From NCBI GenBank assembly GCA_035048485.1, contig CM068589.1, positions 8,596,024 to 8,660,023 of the forward strand: a stretch of 64,000 bases of DNA, in the 5' to 3' direction. This document shows, in pieces, positions 1-12,307 of the stretch (position 1 is its first letter; the number at the start of each line of letters is the position of its first letter). The position numbers and the translations under genes were made by a program. Origin of the DNA: Pteria penguin (Eukaryota > Mollusca > Bivalvia > Pterioida > Pteriidae). The notes below the pieces were generated by a model. That model ran no database searches. It saw only the letters and a program-made list of their open reading frames with translations, and was not told the DNA's origin.

Positions 1-495
1 AAGTCTTGTACCAGATCTTTGTCTGTCTTGCAGGGCGGTGAAGACTATATGACTGGACCTGTCTAAATCTTTTCAGCGAGGAAAAGGTTTGAACCTTATC
101 CTCTCTGTTACTACAATGCAGGATCTCAGTTCTCTATAAAGGCAGGTTGGCTTCTTCTATGTCTATGAAAAGATATCAATATTCATTCTTTACTAATATT
201 GCAATTTTTATTTTTATGACCTCTCAAAATTGAGTGGGTTTAATTATTAATAAATTTTAAATTATGTTCTGTTACTGTGCTGTTCTTTGTGTTGAGTAGG
301 AACGTGGAGAGTAATCCGGCTCAGTGCACAAATTCAGCTATAATTGTCATTTCCTTTGCCCTCTGATGTCTGTACTACATATGCATAACAATCTAATATT
401 TGAATGTATTTTGTGTGCTACCTGTTCTTTTATTATCTGCATATCTGTGGTCACTTTTTTCATGCCATTCAGTCAGATTTCTACTCTACTTTTTT
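1..495. other. Non-coding AT-rich DNA, nothing recognised
   Basis: AT-rich sequence with a poly-T run near its right end. Small open frames here contain no family motif and look like chance. Confidence 0.4.
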
Positions 496-499
496 TTTT

Positions 500-625
500 T
501 TTTTCTTTTCTCCCGGGCACCTGGTTCCACCTCCATGTTTTGGGGTTCGCATTTGTCTGAATATGGCCTTATACAAAATATTGTCCTTTTACTCGATGGA
601 CTATGAAATATGGTTTTCCCTTTTT
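500..625 (+). mobile_element. Penelope-like element 3'-UTR fragment
   Basis: The segment carries tctcccgggcacctggt followed by a ggggttcgcatttg block. The same order is seen at the ends of the RT-bearing PLE fragments near 24.8 and 25.8 kb, so this is read as a 5'-truncated PLE tail on the plus strand. No RT coding sequence remains. The assignment rests on similarity to other copies in this window. Confidence 0.5.
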
Positions 626-1669
626 ACTTTGTAAAACACCGCCTGAATCTGTAAATTTATGAGATTTGGATTGAAGTAACTATTTAACGATTTGCATGTT
701 AAGTCAATTTGACTGTTTTTAAGTTTTGTGTGAAATAAACGATTTGTCCCTATATCGGAAGAGAACACCACTTCAAAGACTCTTGCCACTTCAATTGAAT
801 GTCTTCCGTCATCTTCCTACAGCTAAAGGCACGTATAATTCAGTCTTACTAAATCTGCCATTCACAAACAGAGAAGTATGTACTAACACACATTTCGAAC
901 TGAATCTTTAAATGCATAAAAACTTAAATGACTCGTAATTCTAGCGGTTTCAACCAGTAATGAATACTAATCTTAATTACATTTATTTGTTACCTTTGTT
1001 ATCTTTATATCTTCTGTCAACAATTTTACTCCCTTGCAAGAATTCCGTTTTGAGGATTGCAGACGAAATGGTAAGAAAAAAGAGGAGTTACTGGCTCAGT
1101 TATGTGGCAGAAGTCACCATGGAGCTATACAATACATGAATATAAATGATATACCAGCACATATAACACATTACAAAAATATTTGATTGCAGTGCAATTA
1201 CGATACCGACTTAGGACGGTCATTTAATTTGACAAAAGCCAAACAAATGGTGTGGTTAACCGGTTTACGGGCCCACCTCCCCACTCACCGTAACAGCAGA
1301 ACAATCAAAGGACGTGCATTTAAAAATTCATAAATAATCTTATATGTAAAGAACAAGAAATATGCCTTTATAAAGGAGATAAAAGTGTTTTAGGCCATGT
1401 TTGAGGGGGGTTTTTTTTATTTTCTAAAAAATTGTCTTTGTTTCCTGATTAATCGTTATTCAGTTGTGCCCTGAATGTAATCGGTAATGGTAATCTCACA
1501 TTTTTTTATCTAAAAGAAATTAGAAGATTTCATAATAAATTTTATAAACAATGTCAGTCTCGTCACGTTTCTGTTGACATTATTGCCACAGCTTTCTGGA
1601 TTATCGTGCTTTTTAACTTTTATAATTCAAAATCTATAAACTATATTGCTTTATTAATATGCCATGTAA
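626..1669. other. Non-coding region with one 48-bp shared segment
   Basis: No gene is supported. Positions 1073-1120 match 50225-50272 in reverse orientation at 47 of 48 bases. The similarity stops abruptly on both sides. See the finding on this pair. Confidence 0.45.
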
Positions 1670-1670
1670 T

Positions 1671-1846
1671 GTAAAGACGATGGATAAATCCAAACCATAA
1701 GTCAAAAAATCATGAAACCAGAGGACATACAAAATCAGTGAAAATGAAAACCAAGTGGAAAATAAAAAAATATTCTACTTGAAGAGCATATGTGAACCCC
1801 TATGATGGAGTGAGATCAGGTGCCCGGGGAGAGCATGATTTGATAG
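1671..1846 (-). mobile_element. 5'-truncated Penelope-like element tail (P1)
   Basis: Starting at the right edge of the element end (tgtaaagacgatggataaat), the sequence matches the 3' tail of the RT-bearing PLE at 44511 for about 170 bp. The match runs through the gaagagcatatgtgaacccc block and ends at a cccggggagagca break. Five minus-strand copies in the window share this sharp end next to atgtaaagatgatgg, which marks the true 3' end. Only untranslated tail is present. Confidence 0.75.
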
Positions 1847-3843
1847 AAAATTGATGGTAGATATTTGATGGGATCTTGACGCGGTTTTGAATTAAAATTT
1901 TAGACATATGATGGTATTGTAATAAAAGTACCTAGTCATTGATGTAGTGATTTGGTTAATGTTACCCATGAACGTTACGATTTGATAGGAAATTCAGATA
2001 TTCCATAAGCGATTTTCGTTGTAGTAGTGATAAAACTTAAAACCAAATTTAAAAGAAAGTACTTTCATAGACAAATCTTTTTGTGACGAAACAAAAGACA
2101 AATACAATTATAAAATATTTGAAACGGTAACCTTTTCGTCTCTCTGTCTGGTACTTAAGCGAAATACACTAGGCCAATCGTGTATTGATGGGACTTCTTC
2201 TGATATAAGTATTTATTTCATTTTCGTTCTCGTTTTTGCCGTCAGATTATATATGCCATATCGTCTGAAATGTGAGTAGGGTATGTGTATAGTATGGCGT
2301 ATGTTAACCTCTGACTCCTATTAATGAAGAAAACTTAGACACAGTGGACTAGAATGAAGTAGAATGACATGATGGCTGATGCTCTTGAACATCAAAGTAC
2401 TTAGAAAATGGGCAAACGGTCCGAGAATTTGTCTAATGACGACATGTATAGTGTATCTAATATTTACCTACATTACGTTAATATGATTTTCAATGTGCGG
2501 GCAAACAATAAGCAAATATTCGTTTAATAGGAGATAAAAGTTGACATATATTTTCTGATTTTATATTCATATTCTCTTACTAGAAATTGGCATTGTAATA
2601 GTGAACTACAAGGAACTTCGCATATGGCATTAATTTGATTACGGCTTACTATTTATTTGAAAGGATCCTTGCACGATAGTAATGATTTCATTTTTTCTTC
2701 TTTGAATTTGTTATCCTTTGGGGTTGTCCATTATTTGTAAAAGAGCATTGTGTCATAATGATAAATATACAATGTACATGTGAAATAATATCGTGCACCA
2801 TATACGCATCTCGTTTAATTAGTGGTACTTTAAATATTTGAAGAACAAAATCATTACCAAACTGATTTAAAAAGAAGACTGAAAACCGTTTCAGGATAAA
2901 TATATGCTTGAAGGAGATATTCCCTAAATGCAGAATAATTTTTATTTCTTTTTATTTTGAAATACTAATTTTGAGTCCGCACAGGATAATGTTAAAACAA
3001 CTATGAATTAGCTTTTTTTATTTTATGAAAAAAAGTATTAATCTGAGATATCAATCCGATTTCCAAGTCTAAACAATCACGGACCCTGTTAATACACAGG
3101 TGGTATAAGTTACCATGTAGAAGCATCACCTACAGAGCGCTCACATCCGCCGTGATGCTGTAAGTATATGCGAATTAATTCTATTCGCCTTAAGAGAAGT
3201 GGGAAACGGCACAGTCCTAGTCACAATGGGTTTATGTCATGATCAGTATAAATAATACTGTATTGTTAATCAGTAATGTAGACGGTCTAACTACAATGAA
3301 ATAAGGAAGTAAACGTATCGGATTACTATCTATCATATAAGCAAATAAGGTCCCCAAAAATGGAGGAATCTTGAATTAAAATGAGAACTCTCATATCCTT
3401 GTGATATTAAATTTTCTCTCTGTAACTTGTCTCCATAAAAGATTGAGTCACCTCCCTTTGTATGCATATGTATAAATTAGATAAAACGTTCTATCTCAAT
3501 ATAAGTACAGGAAGGAAGCATGATTTACTGCTAAGCTATTATGAGGATTATATCTTACAAACAAGTACTTACTTCCGCATTAGATGATTAATATATTTGA
3601 CAATCACTGACATTAATTTATAAACAACATATCAATGATATAATTCATATATGATACCACTAGAATCAAAGCTATATTTAAATTATTCACATTCTAGATT
3701 ACAATATAAAATCATTTGACCTAGTTAAAACAGAACCCATTGAAACATGTACTATCACGATTATACACTCAAGTTTTGACCCTTGTGCTGTGTAAATCTT
3801 TACTGCTACTATAATTCAACAGAGAAAGTGAATATAAGTGATA
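1847..3843. other. AT-rich intergenic DNA, nothing recognised
   Basis: About 2 kb with no sizeable open frame, no tandem repeat and no similarity noticed to the other repeats in the window. Confidence 0.4.
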
Positions 3844-3845
3844 TA

Positions 3846-5176
3846 CGAGGGATGTTCCGAAATTATTGTTACTTTGGCGATTTCTTTTTGATAGAAGTAA
3901 TTGTGATCATTTTACTTTGCCCTGTCCTTCGAAGTACTCCCCCTCTGCATTTATGCATCGTTTCAACCGATCAATCCACTTTTGGAAACAGTTTTCGTAC
4001 TCTTGAATTGGTATACTCATAAGATACTGGTGAATGGCAGAGCCAAGGGCATTTCTTGTTTTATATTTTTTTCCAGATAGGTGAAATTTTAGTTTGGGGA
4101 ACAAGAAAAAGTCACAGGGGGCAAAGTCTGGTGAGAATGCAGGGTGGGGGAGGACAGTGACCTTTTCTGCCTCCAAAAACTCCGTTACAATACGCGCCTT
4201 GTGTGCTGGCGCATTGTCATGCAAGAGCCTGAGGTACTTCAAACCTGTATGTGGCGTTTGTAGACTTTCTTCAGTTTTCGAAGTACAACGTCTCTATAAT
4301 ACTTTGCTGTGACAGTTTTGCGTTTCGGAACAGGGATTTGCATGATTGGACCCTTGTTATAAAAGAATATGACATACAAAACCTTCCTCACGGTGCGTAT
4401 TCTTTTAGCAATGCTAGGGCGCCTGGCGTTTTTGTTTGCCCAGATTCGATTAGAGCATTTTCTTTTGGGCTCGAAAAAATACACCCATGTTTCATCACCT
4501 GTGACCAAATTATCAAAAGCCTTTTTGCTGTATTTTGGGTATTTCTTCAATAAGGATTTGGCTTTGTCAACCCGGGACCTCTTTTGGTCGTCAGTTAGTA
4601 AATGGGGTATCCACCTGGCATTGATCTTGCCCAGCTTAAGATGTTTCTTTAAAATACAGTGAATACGTGCTAAAGACAAGCCTGTCATTTTAGCTAACTG
4701 CCTGACAGTGTACCTTGCATTTTTTTCAAGGATTTGCCGAATTCGTTCAATGTTATGCTTTGTTGTTGTTGTTGCAGGGCGACCTGTATGAGCAGCATCT
4801 TTCAGCTGCTGGTGTCCCGACTTAAATCGAGCAACCCACCTACAAATAGTCATATATGACATTTGACCCTTCCCATAAATATCACACACCTCACGATGAA
4901 TATCTACCGCCTTTAAGCCAAGTAGAGACCTACCTTTGATATAGGCCCTAATTTCAATTACGTTTTCAGCTCTCTTGCCAACCATATTTATATAGAGTGT
5001 AACGAGTACGCTACAAAACAATGTACACAGCACCAAGGTCAGTGTAATTGTGAGCGAGAAATTTACCTATACCACGCTTCAGATATCACGATATCGTCAT
5101 GAGGTAGTTTTAAGCTCATTTAGCACTATTTCCACGAGATATTGCGAAAGTAACAATAATTTCGGAACACCCCTCG
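3846..5176 (-). mobile_element. Nearly complete mariner element with TA target duplication
   Basis: The ends are matching inverted repeats of about 32 bp. The left begins cgagggatgttccgaaatta and the right is its complement, ending gaacacccctcg. Both are flanked by TA (3844-3845 and 5177-5178), the mariner/Tc1 target. The 1331-bp span holds one transposase gene on the minus strand and short untranslated edges. Size and structure fit mariner elements. The transposase has one frame break, so this copy is probably not autonomous. Confidence 0.93.
3907..4985 (-). pseudogene. mariner transposase (DD34D), one frameshift
   Basis: This is a cut-and-paste transposase of the mariner family. The frame opens further upstream, but the usual mariner start is the Met at 4985 (MVGKRAENV). 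The N-terminal half has helix-turn-helix features. The linker motif WIPHLLTDD follows, then the first catalytic Asp in VTGDETW. Translation then breaks: the upstream frame stops at 4239-4241 and the next frame opens with LLHDNAPAHKA (second Asp) and APCDFFLFPKLK (third Asp). Exactly 34 residues separate the second and third Asp, so DD34D is complete across the break. The total length of about 360 codons is close to the family norm of about 345. A one-base shift near 4242-4260 is the only lesion seen. Confidence 0.92.
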
Positions 5177-5178
5177 TA

Positions 5179-6300
5179 CACCTTTGAAACTGATAATCGT
5201 CTTTCTATGGTAAGAAACTTGTTGACTCAGTAGTGTTTTTGAGATACTTTTATCCAGATGCAAAGGATTAGCACTAAAGTTTAAAAACTTATATACTTTT
5301 AGAAGAGAAAGAGAAAGAAATTTGGTTTTCGCGGGAGAGTGAAACCACCAGTAGTCAGAGGATCGGAGACGTCTGTTATCAGACTGAAGCTGGGGAGGAG
5401 GACAGGTTCGGGATTGCTTTAACAAGATAATCCATGATTGCATATTTTTGTCTTTTTGTCATTCTCCCAGTTTTTGGAAATTCGTAGCGAAATCAATGAT
5501 AGGCAGCCACTTCAAGACTATTGTCCATCCTACTTAGGCAGTGACGATTTTTATGAGTCAGAAGGAGTATTTTTGGATTAGAAAAAGGCCCAAGACACAC
5601 CCATCAAACAACTGCGACCCTACGGTAAATCATCATTCTTGACCCAACACTGACCTTCATCATATGACACTGGGCTTGACCCTACCTCTTTCAAAAATTT
5701 CTCCCTTATAATCTGCCGGTACGGACATGTCTTTGGAAGTTATTAATCTTACTTAAGTCATCTACCATGACACATTTACTCCTTTATTTATTCGTGATAG
5801 TATATGTGCTGAATAATGGTGTTCGAGTAAGCCATCTAGACCAACCTAAACCTTTTGTTTAATTCACTGTCGTACTTTGGACTGGTGAACCCTCTGACTA
5901 CTGAAGAAGTGATCTAATGGACCATCGGATTGTGGATCTTTGAACTAGTAAAATTCCGACTATTGGACTGAAAGACATTAAAATTTTAGTCCGGCCCTCT
6001 TGTAGTGTAAAAAATATATCCTGTCCAGGAATTTGATTCAGAACCGTCCCAAAATTATCTTGTTTGTTTGGGTTTTTAAATATTTTATTTATGACCACAT
6101 GTAAATTAATAAAAAGTCCACCCCAGTATGTCAACAACTATTTTAAATAACTAAAAATGCATGTATTACAATCCCTATGATAATAATAAATAAATGAAAT
6201 AAAATAAATAAATAAAAAAAAAAAATTAAAAACAATAGCCGAGCACTAGTCGAAAGGGTTTAAGTATTGTATTCGTGATTGCAATGAATTTGACTTGTTC
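5179..6300. other. Intergenic DNA, nothing recognised
   Basis: No coding or repeat signature identified. An A-rich stretch lies near 6190-6230. Confidence 0.4.
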
Positions 6301-6369
6301 AATCTATGTTTCAATTTCCAATCCTTTCAAAGTAGAATGATTCATTCTGGTCCCCCTAGTAAACATACA

Positions 6370-6640
6370 GCAGCGTCCAAGATTCTTACCATGTAGGTAA
6401 AATTTAGTTTGGGGAACAGGCATAAAACAGATGGGGCTAACTCTGGGGAATACGGGGAATGAGGAAGACCCTGCAGCTGTAATACATCTCAGCCATTTTT
6501 CAGCTTTGGAAGTATGAACGGGAGCGTTAACGCCTCTGGTTATCTTTCCTTTCCTCCTTATCACAATCGCCTGCTGCAGACTGTTAAACTCATTTGCATA
6601 ATATGCACCATTTGCGGTCTTCCTCAAGAAAATCACCCAT
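6370..6640 (-). pseudogene. Decayed mariner-type transposase fragment
   Basis: The minus-strand translation contains NAPVHTS followed about 35 residues later by PQTKFYLHGKN. This lines up with NAPAHKA ... FPKLKFHLSGKK of the mariner at 3907-4985, and the nucleotides aaatttagtttggggaaca are shared. The third catalytic Asp is not recognisable and no inverted repeats were found. It looks like an old relic of a different mariner lineage. Confidence 0.5.
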
Positions 6641-7954
6641 GACTATTCTCTAAATGTCGCAAAACAAAATAGCGTCTTGACTGTCCCAACTGAGGAACTC
6701 TCCTGACGTTTGGGAAGGGTGGAACCATGACAAAAGTGTGCACAATGTCAACTTTTTACATTTATACTTTACTACTGCTCTAACTTCAGTTTTCTCCATT
6801 TTGGTAGTTTGACTAACATTTCAACTTTTAATAGCGAATCTCTTGTGTAAAATCGAAAGCTTTGAAAAAAAAAACCGTTCAATACGACTGAAAATGATTT
6901 GAATTGGGTTTTATATTGATTTATTGTGTCAAAATGTAAAGGGTCCATAACTTTTAACCATACCCCTCATATTGGTAAAGGTTTCATGTTGGGTGAATAT
7001 TTGATTAGTTGAGTCAGATACCTTGCCTCATGACATATTATAATGTTTGTGTATAGATAGTTAGGCCGACATCGAGCATAGTCTGAATTTGATTTAGAGT
7101 ATCGGTGCACATGACTTATGCCTAAGATACTCTGGTATCTTCCACATCCAATATCTGTAACCATGAAGATTTAAAATTTCATATGGCATCAAACAATGAA
7201 AATATAATCTCTATTTTGAGAGTCTCTCAGATCTTGTTTATACGTAAAATCCATCATGGCAATGGCGTATAAAATAAAATTAAATAATGTATTGATGTGT
7301 GTGAGGTGTTCTGGATTGTCCTAAGAGCCATAGATTGCATTTTGTAGCTGGATTATTAGTTTTGTAATGTCATGTTATGTACTTATCATCCTTGCTTTCA
7401 TACAGCTGATTCTGATTTTGCCCTGAAGATAACATTAGAAAGGAACGCCTTTAAACATTCTATACAAATTTCATTCAATAACTATAGTTTTGTATATTTT
7501 GTTACCTCACAAATAACAGTACGTATTCGACAAAAGTGATGTAAGAATGTAAACCGTCTCTGCAGAGAATAAAAAAAGCAGTTACTTAATAATAATACAT
7601 CAAAACACATTCTTTATCTAGCGACTCTTTTGCTTTATTTCGCAAATCTGATGAAATCTAATGGTGAAGGATTTGGATTGCTGTGCCGGCTATCAGTTCT
7701 AGGATTGTGCCACTACTTTTAGGAAGTCGGTTGCCACTTGCTTCCATGATATGTTTAAACAGAAAAATTGCGGAAGGCCACGTCAAACCTCCATCAGCCA
7801 CAGGAAAGTTACTATTTCTTTTATTCCTGAACCATAGATATACAAATGTTGGTTTGTGTATTTATTCTCAGCAGAATTTTTATAAACAGTAATACATATA
7901 TCCCAATATGTTTCCATTAATATTTGGTGATTGAAAAATCACGAGGAAACAAAT
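6641..7954. other. Intergenic DNA, nothing recognised
   Basis: Short chance open frames only. No motif or tandem repeat noticed. Confidence 0.35.
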
Positions 7955-8060
7955 AGTTAAAAAGGAAGTATTTCATTAATATCGTGTCTCTACATATCCT
8001 GATGTACTTTGCAATAACGAAGTTTTCAAGTACTTCCGAGGAGGAATAACTTTATTATTG
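7955..8060. repeat. Short dispersed repeat shared with 19378-19475
   Basis: The block tctctacatatcctgatgta, continuing through a ctttgca.taacga segment and a caagtacttcc end, recurs at about 19378-19475 with scattered substitutions. The parent element is unknown. Confidence 0.5.
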
Positions 8061-8295
8061 TGTATACATCCTGTAATTGTTTATTTCTGAATTTGTTTAA
8101 TGACATAGATAGGAAAATAAAGAAAAAAACCCGGTTGTGCCTGTGAACAAATATTTTTCCTTTCAGTTATCACCTGTCCATCCTTATTTCAGTTAGAAGC
8201 AAATCCGTATCATGTCTTCTCAACACTCTCTTTGAGAAGTCGGTAATCATATGATGGTCTAAATCTAGCACTGAAGTATTAATCATATTATATTT

Positions 8296-8456
8296 GTATG
8301 TATGTAGGTATGTAGGTAGGTAGTTATTGTTGTATGTATGTATGTATTGTTGTATGTATGTATGTATGTATGTATGTATGAACCTACGTACGTATGAACG
8401 TATGTATGTATGTATGTATGTATGTATGTATGTATGTATGTATGTATGTATGTATG
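8296..8456. repeat. GTAT tetranucleotide microsatellite
   Basis: Imperfect (GTAT)n / (ATGT)n tract interrupted near 8320-8350 and 8381-8399. Open frames across it encode only low-complexity peptide. Confidence 0.97.
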
Positions 8457-8492
8457 CTCGTAGAGAGTAAGAAATTTGTCGCCTTGTAACAC

Positions 8493-8738
8493 ATTGATTG
8501 ATTGTTTGATTAATTGATAAATGTTTTACGTTTACGTTCCACGTATTTTCACGTATATGGTGACGGCATCTACCTGATACATTACATAGAAATTATATCT
8601 TAACAACAGACCAAAGCAGTAAGGGATCTTTTACGTGGTTCGCCTACCTTGACAATGTTTTCCTGTCTCATCTGAAAGAAATTACACCGTCCATCACGGA
8701 AGTCGAACCCCGACTTCACTGGAAAGAGCTTAGCAACA
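8493..8738 (-). mobile_element. Degenerate tRNA-derived SINE
   Basis: It starts with an ATTG-rich tail, then ttttcacgtatatggtgacg and cagtaagggatctttta core blocks, and ends near a degraded B-box (agtcgaacccc). The same order is seen in the better copy at 8805-9079. It lies on the minus strand, and its tRNA-like head is diverged. Confidence 0.75.
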
Positions 8739-8804
8739 CTGTCAGTCTTGGCTGGTCTTGTATGGTCATGACGTTATACACTGTCAATCCTCGGTGATCT
8801 TGTA
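8734..8804 (-). repeat. Fragment of the 45-bp minisatellite, about 1.5 units
   Basis: The reverse complement reads atacaagatcaccgaggatt, then gacagtgtataacgtcatgacc. This is the unit of the minisatellite at 21769-22970. It lies exactly between two SINE copies. Confidence 0.75.
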
Positions 8805-9079
8805 TTGATTGATTGATTGATTATTGTTTTACGTCACACCACGAATATTTCACGTATATGGTGACGGCATCTGCCTGATGCGGAGCATACAAATTTTGAC
8901 CTTTGCAACGGACCCGCCCGAATCAGTGAGGGATCTTTAACGTGTCATACATATCACGACACGGGACCTCGGTTTTTACTGTCTCATGCGAAAGACAGAA
9001 CACCGGCATGACCAGAGTGGGACTCGAACCCCGGCCTCCCGATCCGGAGTCCAGCGCGATACCACTAGGCCACGCCGGC
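8805..9079 (-). mobile_element. tRNA-derived SINE, full-length
   Basis: Minus-strand element with a (TGATT)n tail at 8805-8823, a conserved core (cacgtatatggtgacggcat), and a tRNA-like head ending at gccggc 9079. Polymerase III promoter: B-box ggttcgagtcc (complement of 9020-9030) and A-box-like tggcctagtggt (complement of 9061-9072). At about 270 bp it is the reference copy for this SINE family in the window. Confidence 0.9.
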
Positions 9080-9123
9080 TTATACACTAATGAAAACGCA
9101 GAATAGGAGGAAGGAGAAGAAAC

Positions 9124-9197
9124 TAGTAGTAGTAGTAGTAGTTGTTGTTGTTGTTGTAGGAAGAAGAAGACGAAGAAGAAGAAGAAGGACTAAAAAG

Positions 9198-9235
<38 letters not shown>

Positions 9236-9273
9236 TGGTAGTAGTAGTAGTAGTAGTGGTAGTGGTAGTAGTG

Positions 9274-9330
<57 letters not shown>

Positions 9331-9456
9331 TGAAGAAGAAGACGAAGGAGAAGGACAAAAAGGAGAAGTAGTAGTAAGAAGACGAAGGAGAAAAAGGACA
9401 AAAAATCTAGTAGTAGTAGTAGTAGTAGTAGTAGCAGCAGCAGCAGCAGCAGCAAC
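9124..9456. repeat. Compound trinucleotide microsatellite (AGT/GTT/AAG/AGC)n
   Basis: Long AGT tract with GTT, GAA and CAG segments. Open frames on both strands give poly-Ser, poly-Val, poly-Leu or poly-Thr and are not evidence of a gene. Confidence 0.97.
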
Positions 9457-11594
9457 AGTATGAATTCATGTTTTATTTATTTATTTTTTAACTACTTAAT
9501 CTGTGTTTTCATAACAGGTATGTATTTGCAGTCCCTTAACACTAGTCTTTGTTGTTTGGAATACAATGATAGGAGGAAAATATATACTAATACACCTAGT
9601 CATTTACTTCAATGATACAATATTCCAGGTGGAAGAAGATCTGAAAATGATACACAATAAGGCTATATAACACAGAGTACAGCATGGACAAGAATGTCCT
9701 TAATCGAATTCAATAATCAGAATGCTTCAAAGCTTTTATCAAAACTGAGATTATATACTTCCTTTTCTATTACCGAAGTACAAGTGATACGTAAGTGGTA
9801 AAAGGTCACACTAAAGATACACGTGTTAACACGTGCTCATATAGGTTCTATTTTAGATAGGGTTTAAAATGTGAAAGTGCAACAACTGGGTTGATACGAT
9901 TGCTATGGACTGTCAGGGTGTCCTAAGCCTAGTTGTCAGTGCTTCTGTGTTGACCTGAAATGTATACTTTGAAATAATTATAAAAAGTAATTCGTAACAT
10001 ATAATAAACTAAGAAGTATCTTCCTTCTATTTATGCTTCCGATTTGAACACTTTACATCTGCAACATCACTGAAAACATACATTGTCGAAAAGAGCATTG
10101 GATGAGCAAAAATAAATAAATGCATATATGTTATGATATTTATTATCTCTATCTCTAAAGCATGTTTTGCTCAATTAATCATGCAAGAGTTATCTTTATT
10201 TTAATGAGAATTTTTTACTTTTTGGTATTCCTATGATTCCTGTGCCTTTAGAGTATTTTGAACGAACATCATTAACGCCATTTCTGCACCAGATAAGCTA
10301 AGTATATCCTACGACTCTTAAGCGTTCTATCGTTCAGATGCTACCTACCTTCTTTTCATGGTAGGCGTTAAAACGCTAACGATGTATAGCTGCTGCCAGT
10401 TGGTCCAATGTATAAGTATGACTTACCTGTGCATCAGTCTTTATCATGTACGTAAATTATGAACTCTGGTGAGGCATACAATAAAAAAAGACCAAAAGGC
10501 ATATTCATAAACAAATCAGTTTATTATAAAGAAAGTTGTCAATGGATTTAGTCAGATACCTTTTTCCTACGTCAGGTGCTAGTTGACAGTATGAGTACAT
10601 CTTAATACTTAGTTGAAGGGAACTATTTTTTTTTTACTTTCTCATGTCATTACAAACAGTACGGAGGTTGAATATAAAAACTTTGTGAAATCTTACTTAT
10701 CATATCAGCCTGTCACAATAATTGTTATGTGAAGAAAAAATCATTTTTACTGAAGTTAAGAGCACTTTATGTTATGTTCATTTAATATGGAGTCAGTGTT
10801 TTCAACTTCAAAGTTAACTAGTCAGCAGGGGCCCTTTCAAGACTGAGTAAGATCAATACAGATTTTGTTGAATCAGTTTTTGAAGAAGCAATAAATTTTT
10901 ATATAGATCTAAGTATGAAAATTAATATAAATGTTTGGATGGTTTTCTTTACCTGATGTTAACGGTCAATTGGTAAATAAAGACTCGTCTAACGAAAATT
11001 CTGTGACTTGCATTTATATTTTCTAAATAGAAAGATATCTCGAAATTATGTGAGGAAATAACGGAAAGAGGGAATGTTTAACTACCAAATGATATTATCA
11101 TACTGAAATTATATTGTAAAAAAAAGGAAAAATAGGTGATAGTTCTTTGCGATGTTAACGATACAACATGCAACACACTTAGTAGATCATAGTTATGTTA
11201 TACATGTCTACAAACCAGGTTATCTTCGACAGCGCTAACCGAGGGCCACATTGGCTATCTGTAGTACAAACCACGATATATATGGCTGCTCAAACTGACG
11301 GCACCCCTAGCTATCTGATGTAGATCGGAGAACGGGACGATCTATGTCGACCTTGTGTGGTTTGAGGATAGCTACATCAGCTTTTACAAGTTCAAAACTT
11401 CGGATGTTATGATATATAACCAAGCCACATCATATTCAAAATTGTAATTTCACCGTCATTAGTAATTCAGACCTTGCTGTAGATACGAGGAGCATGTTAT
11501 TGTGGATATAGGACAGTGATCATAGTATTCTCTATATATCTGATAATAAAGGGGTAGTCCGCAATGGAGAGGTATAAGTGTATTTTGCCGTAGT
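9457..11594. other. AT-rich intergenic DNA, nothing recognised
   Basis: About 2.1 kb with dense stops on both strands and no repeat match noticed. Confidence 0.4.
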
Positions 11595-12133
11595 GATGTA
11601 AAGATGATGGATCAATCCAAACCATAAGTCCGAAAATCATGAAACCAGAGGACATACAAAATCAGTGAAAATGAAAAGCAAGTGGAAAATTACAAAATAT
11701 GTCTATTTGAAGAGCATATGTGAACCCGTGTGATGGAGTGAGATCAGGAGCCTGGGGAGAGTGAGCATCTCCTGCTTGCTAGCAACACCCGTCACATATA
11801 CCCAGTAGAAAGAGTCAAATCGCGTAAATTCCATATATATTTATATATTGAGAAGTCCAGTAGGTAACCTTCTAGTATAGAAGTTGTCAAATCTGTGTAA
11901 AAAGATCGGAATCGGTCTCAGTCCAGGATATCATTTAAAAGTCGGGATAACGAGATGTCATATGAAGTAATAAGAGTCTCGTAACGACCGTGGAACTTCC
12001 TCAATGACGTTGCTAGCCTAACACATATATAACCCTGGTTGAGCAGCTTAACTGAAAGTCACCTGGCCCTCAGAACAAAGTCGTTGTAATTTGAACATGC
12101 TCTGGAATAACGTATTAACTGAGATATGATATG
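11595..12133 (-). mobile_element. 5'-truncated Penelope-like element (P2)
   Basis: The 3' end is at gatgtaaagatgatggatca. From there it follows the PLE at 44511 through the tail and into the last part of the RT frame (SYGRYETL and upstream residues in the reference copy). Homology ends near 12133 (gagatatga). Substitutions and frame breaks are scattered through it. Confidence 0.85.
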
Positions 12134-12307
12134 AAATCTGTCAGAAAGTCATGCATATACCCTAGAAACTTTGCATCGATTGTTAACTGGAGATGGTTAC
12201 AGGGCACATACAGGTATACCAAGACATACACAGTAATAGGATGATTGGGAACAATTGGTTGAGGATTAATACAGTGTTGTGATAACCTAACATTATGAGG
12301 GTTAGGT

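Noticed and set aside
8283..8492. Open frame across the GTAT repeat
   Set aside because: It translates only a tetranucleotide microsatellite (Tyr-Ile-His-Thr repeats).
9080..9455. Long open frames on both strands (poly-Ser, poly-Leu, poly-Thr)
   Set aside because: They arise from a trinucleotide microsatellite with no stop codon in the repeat. No flanking protein domain.
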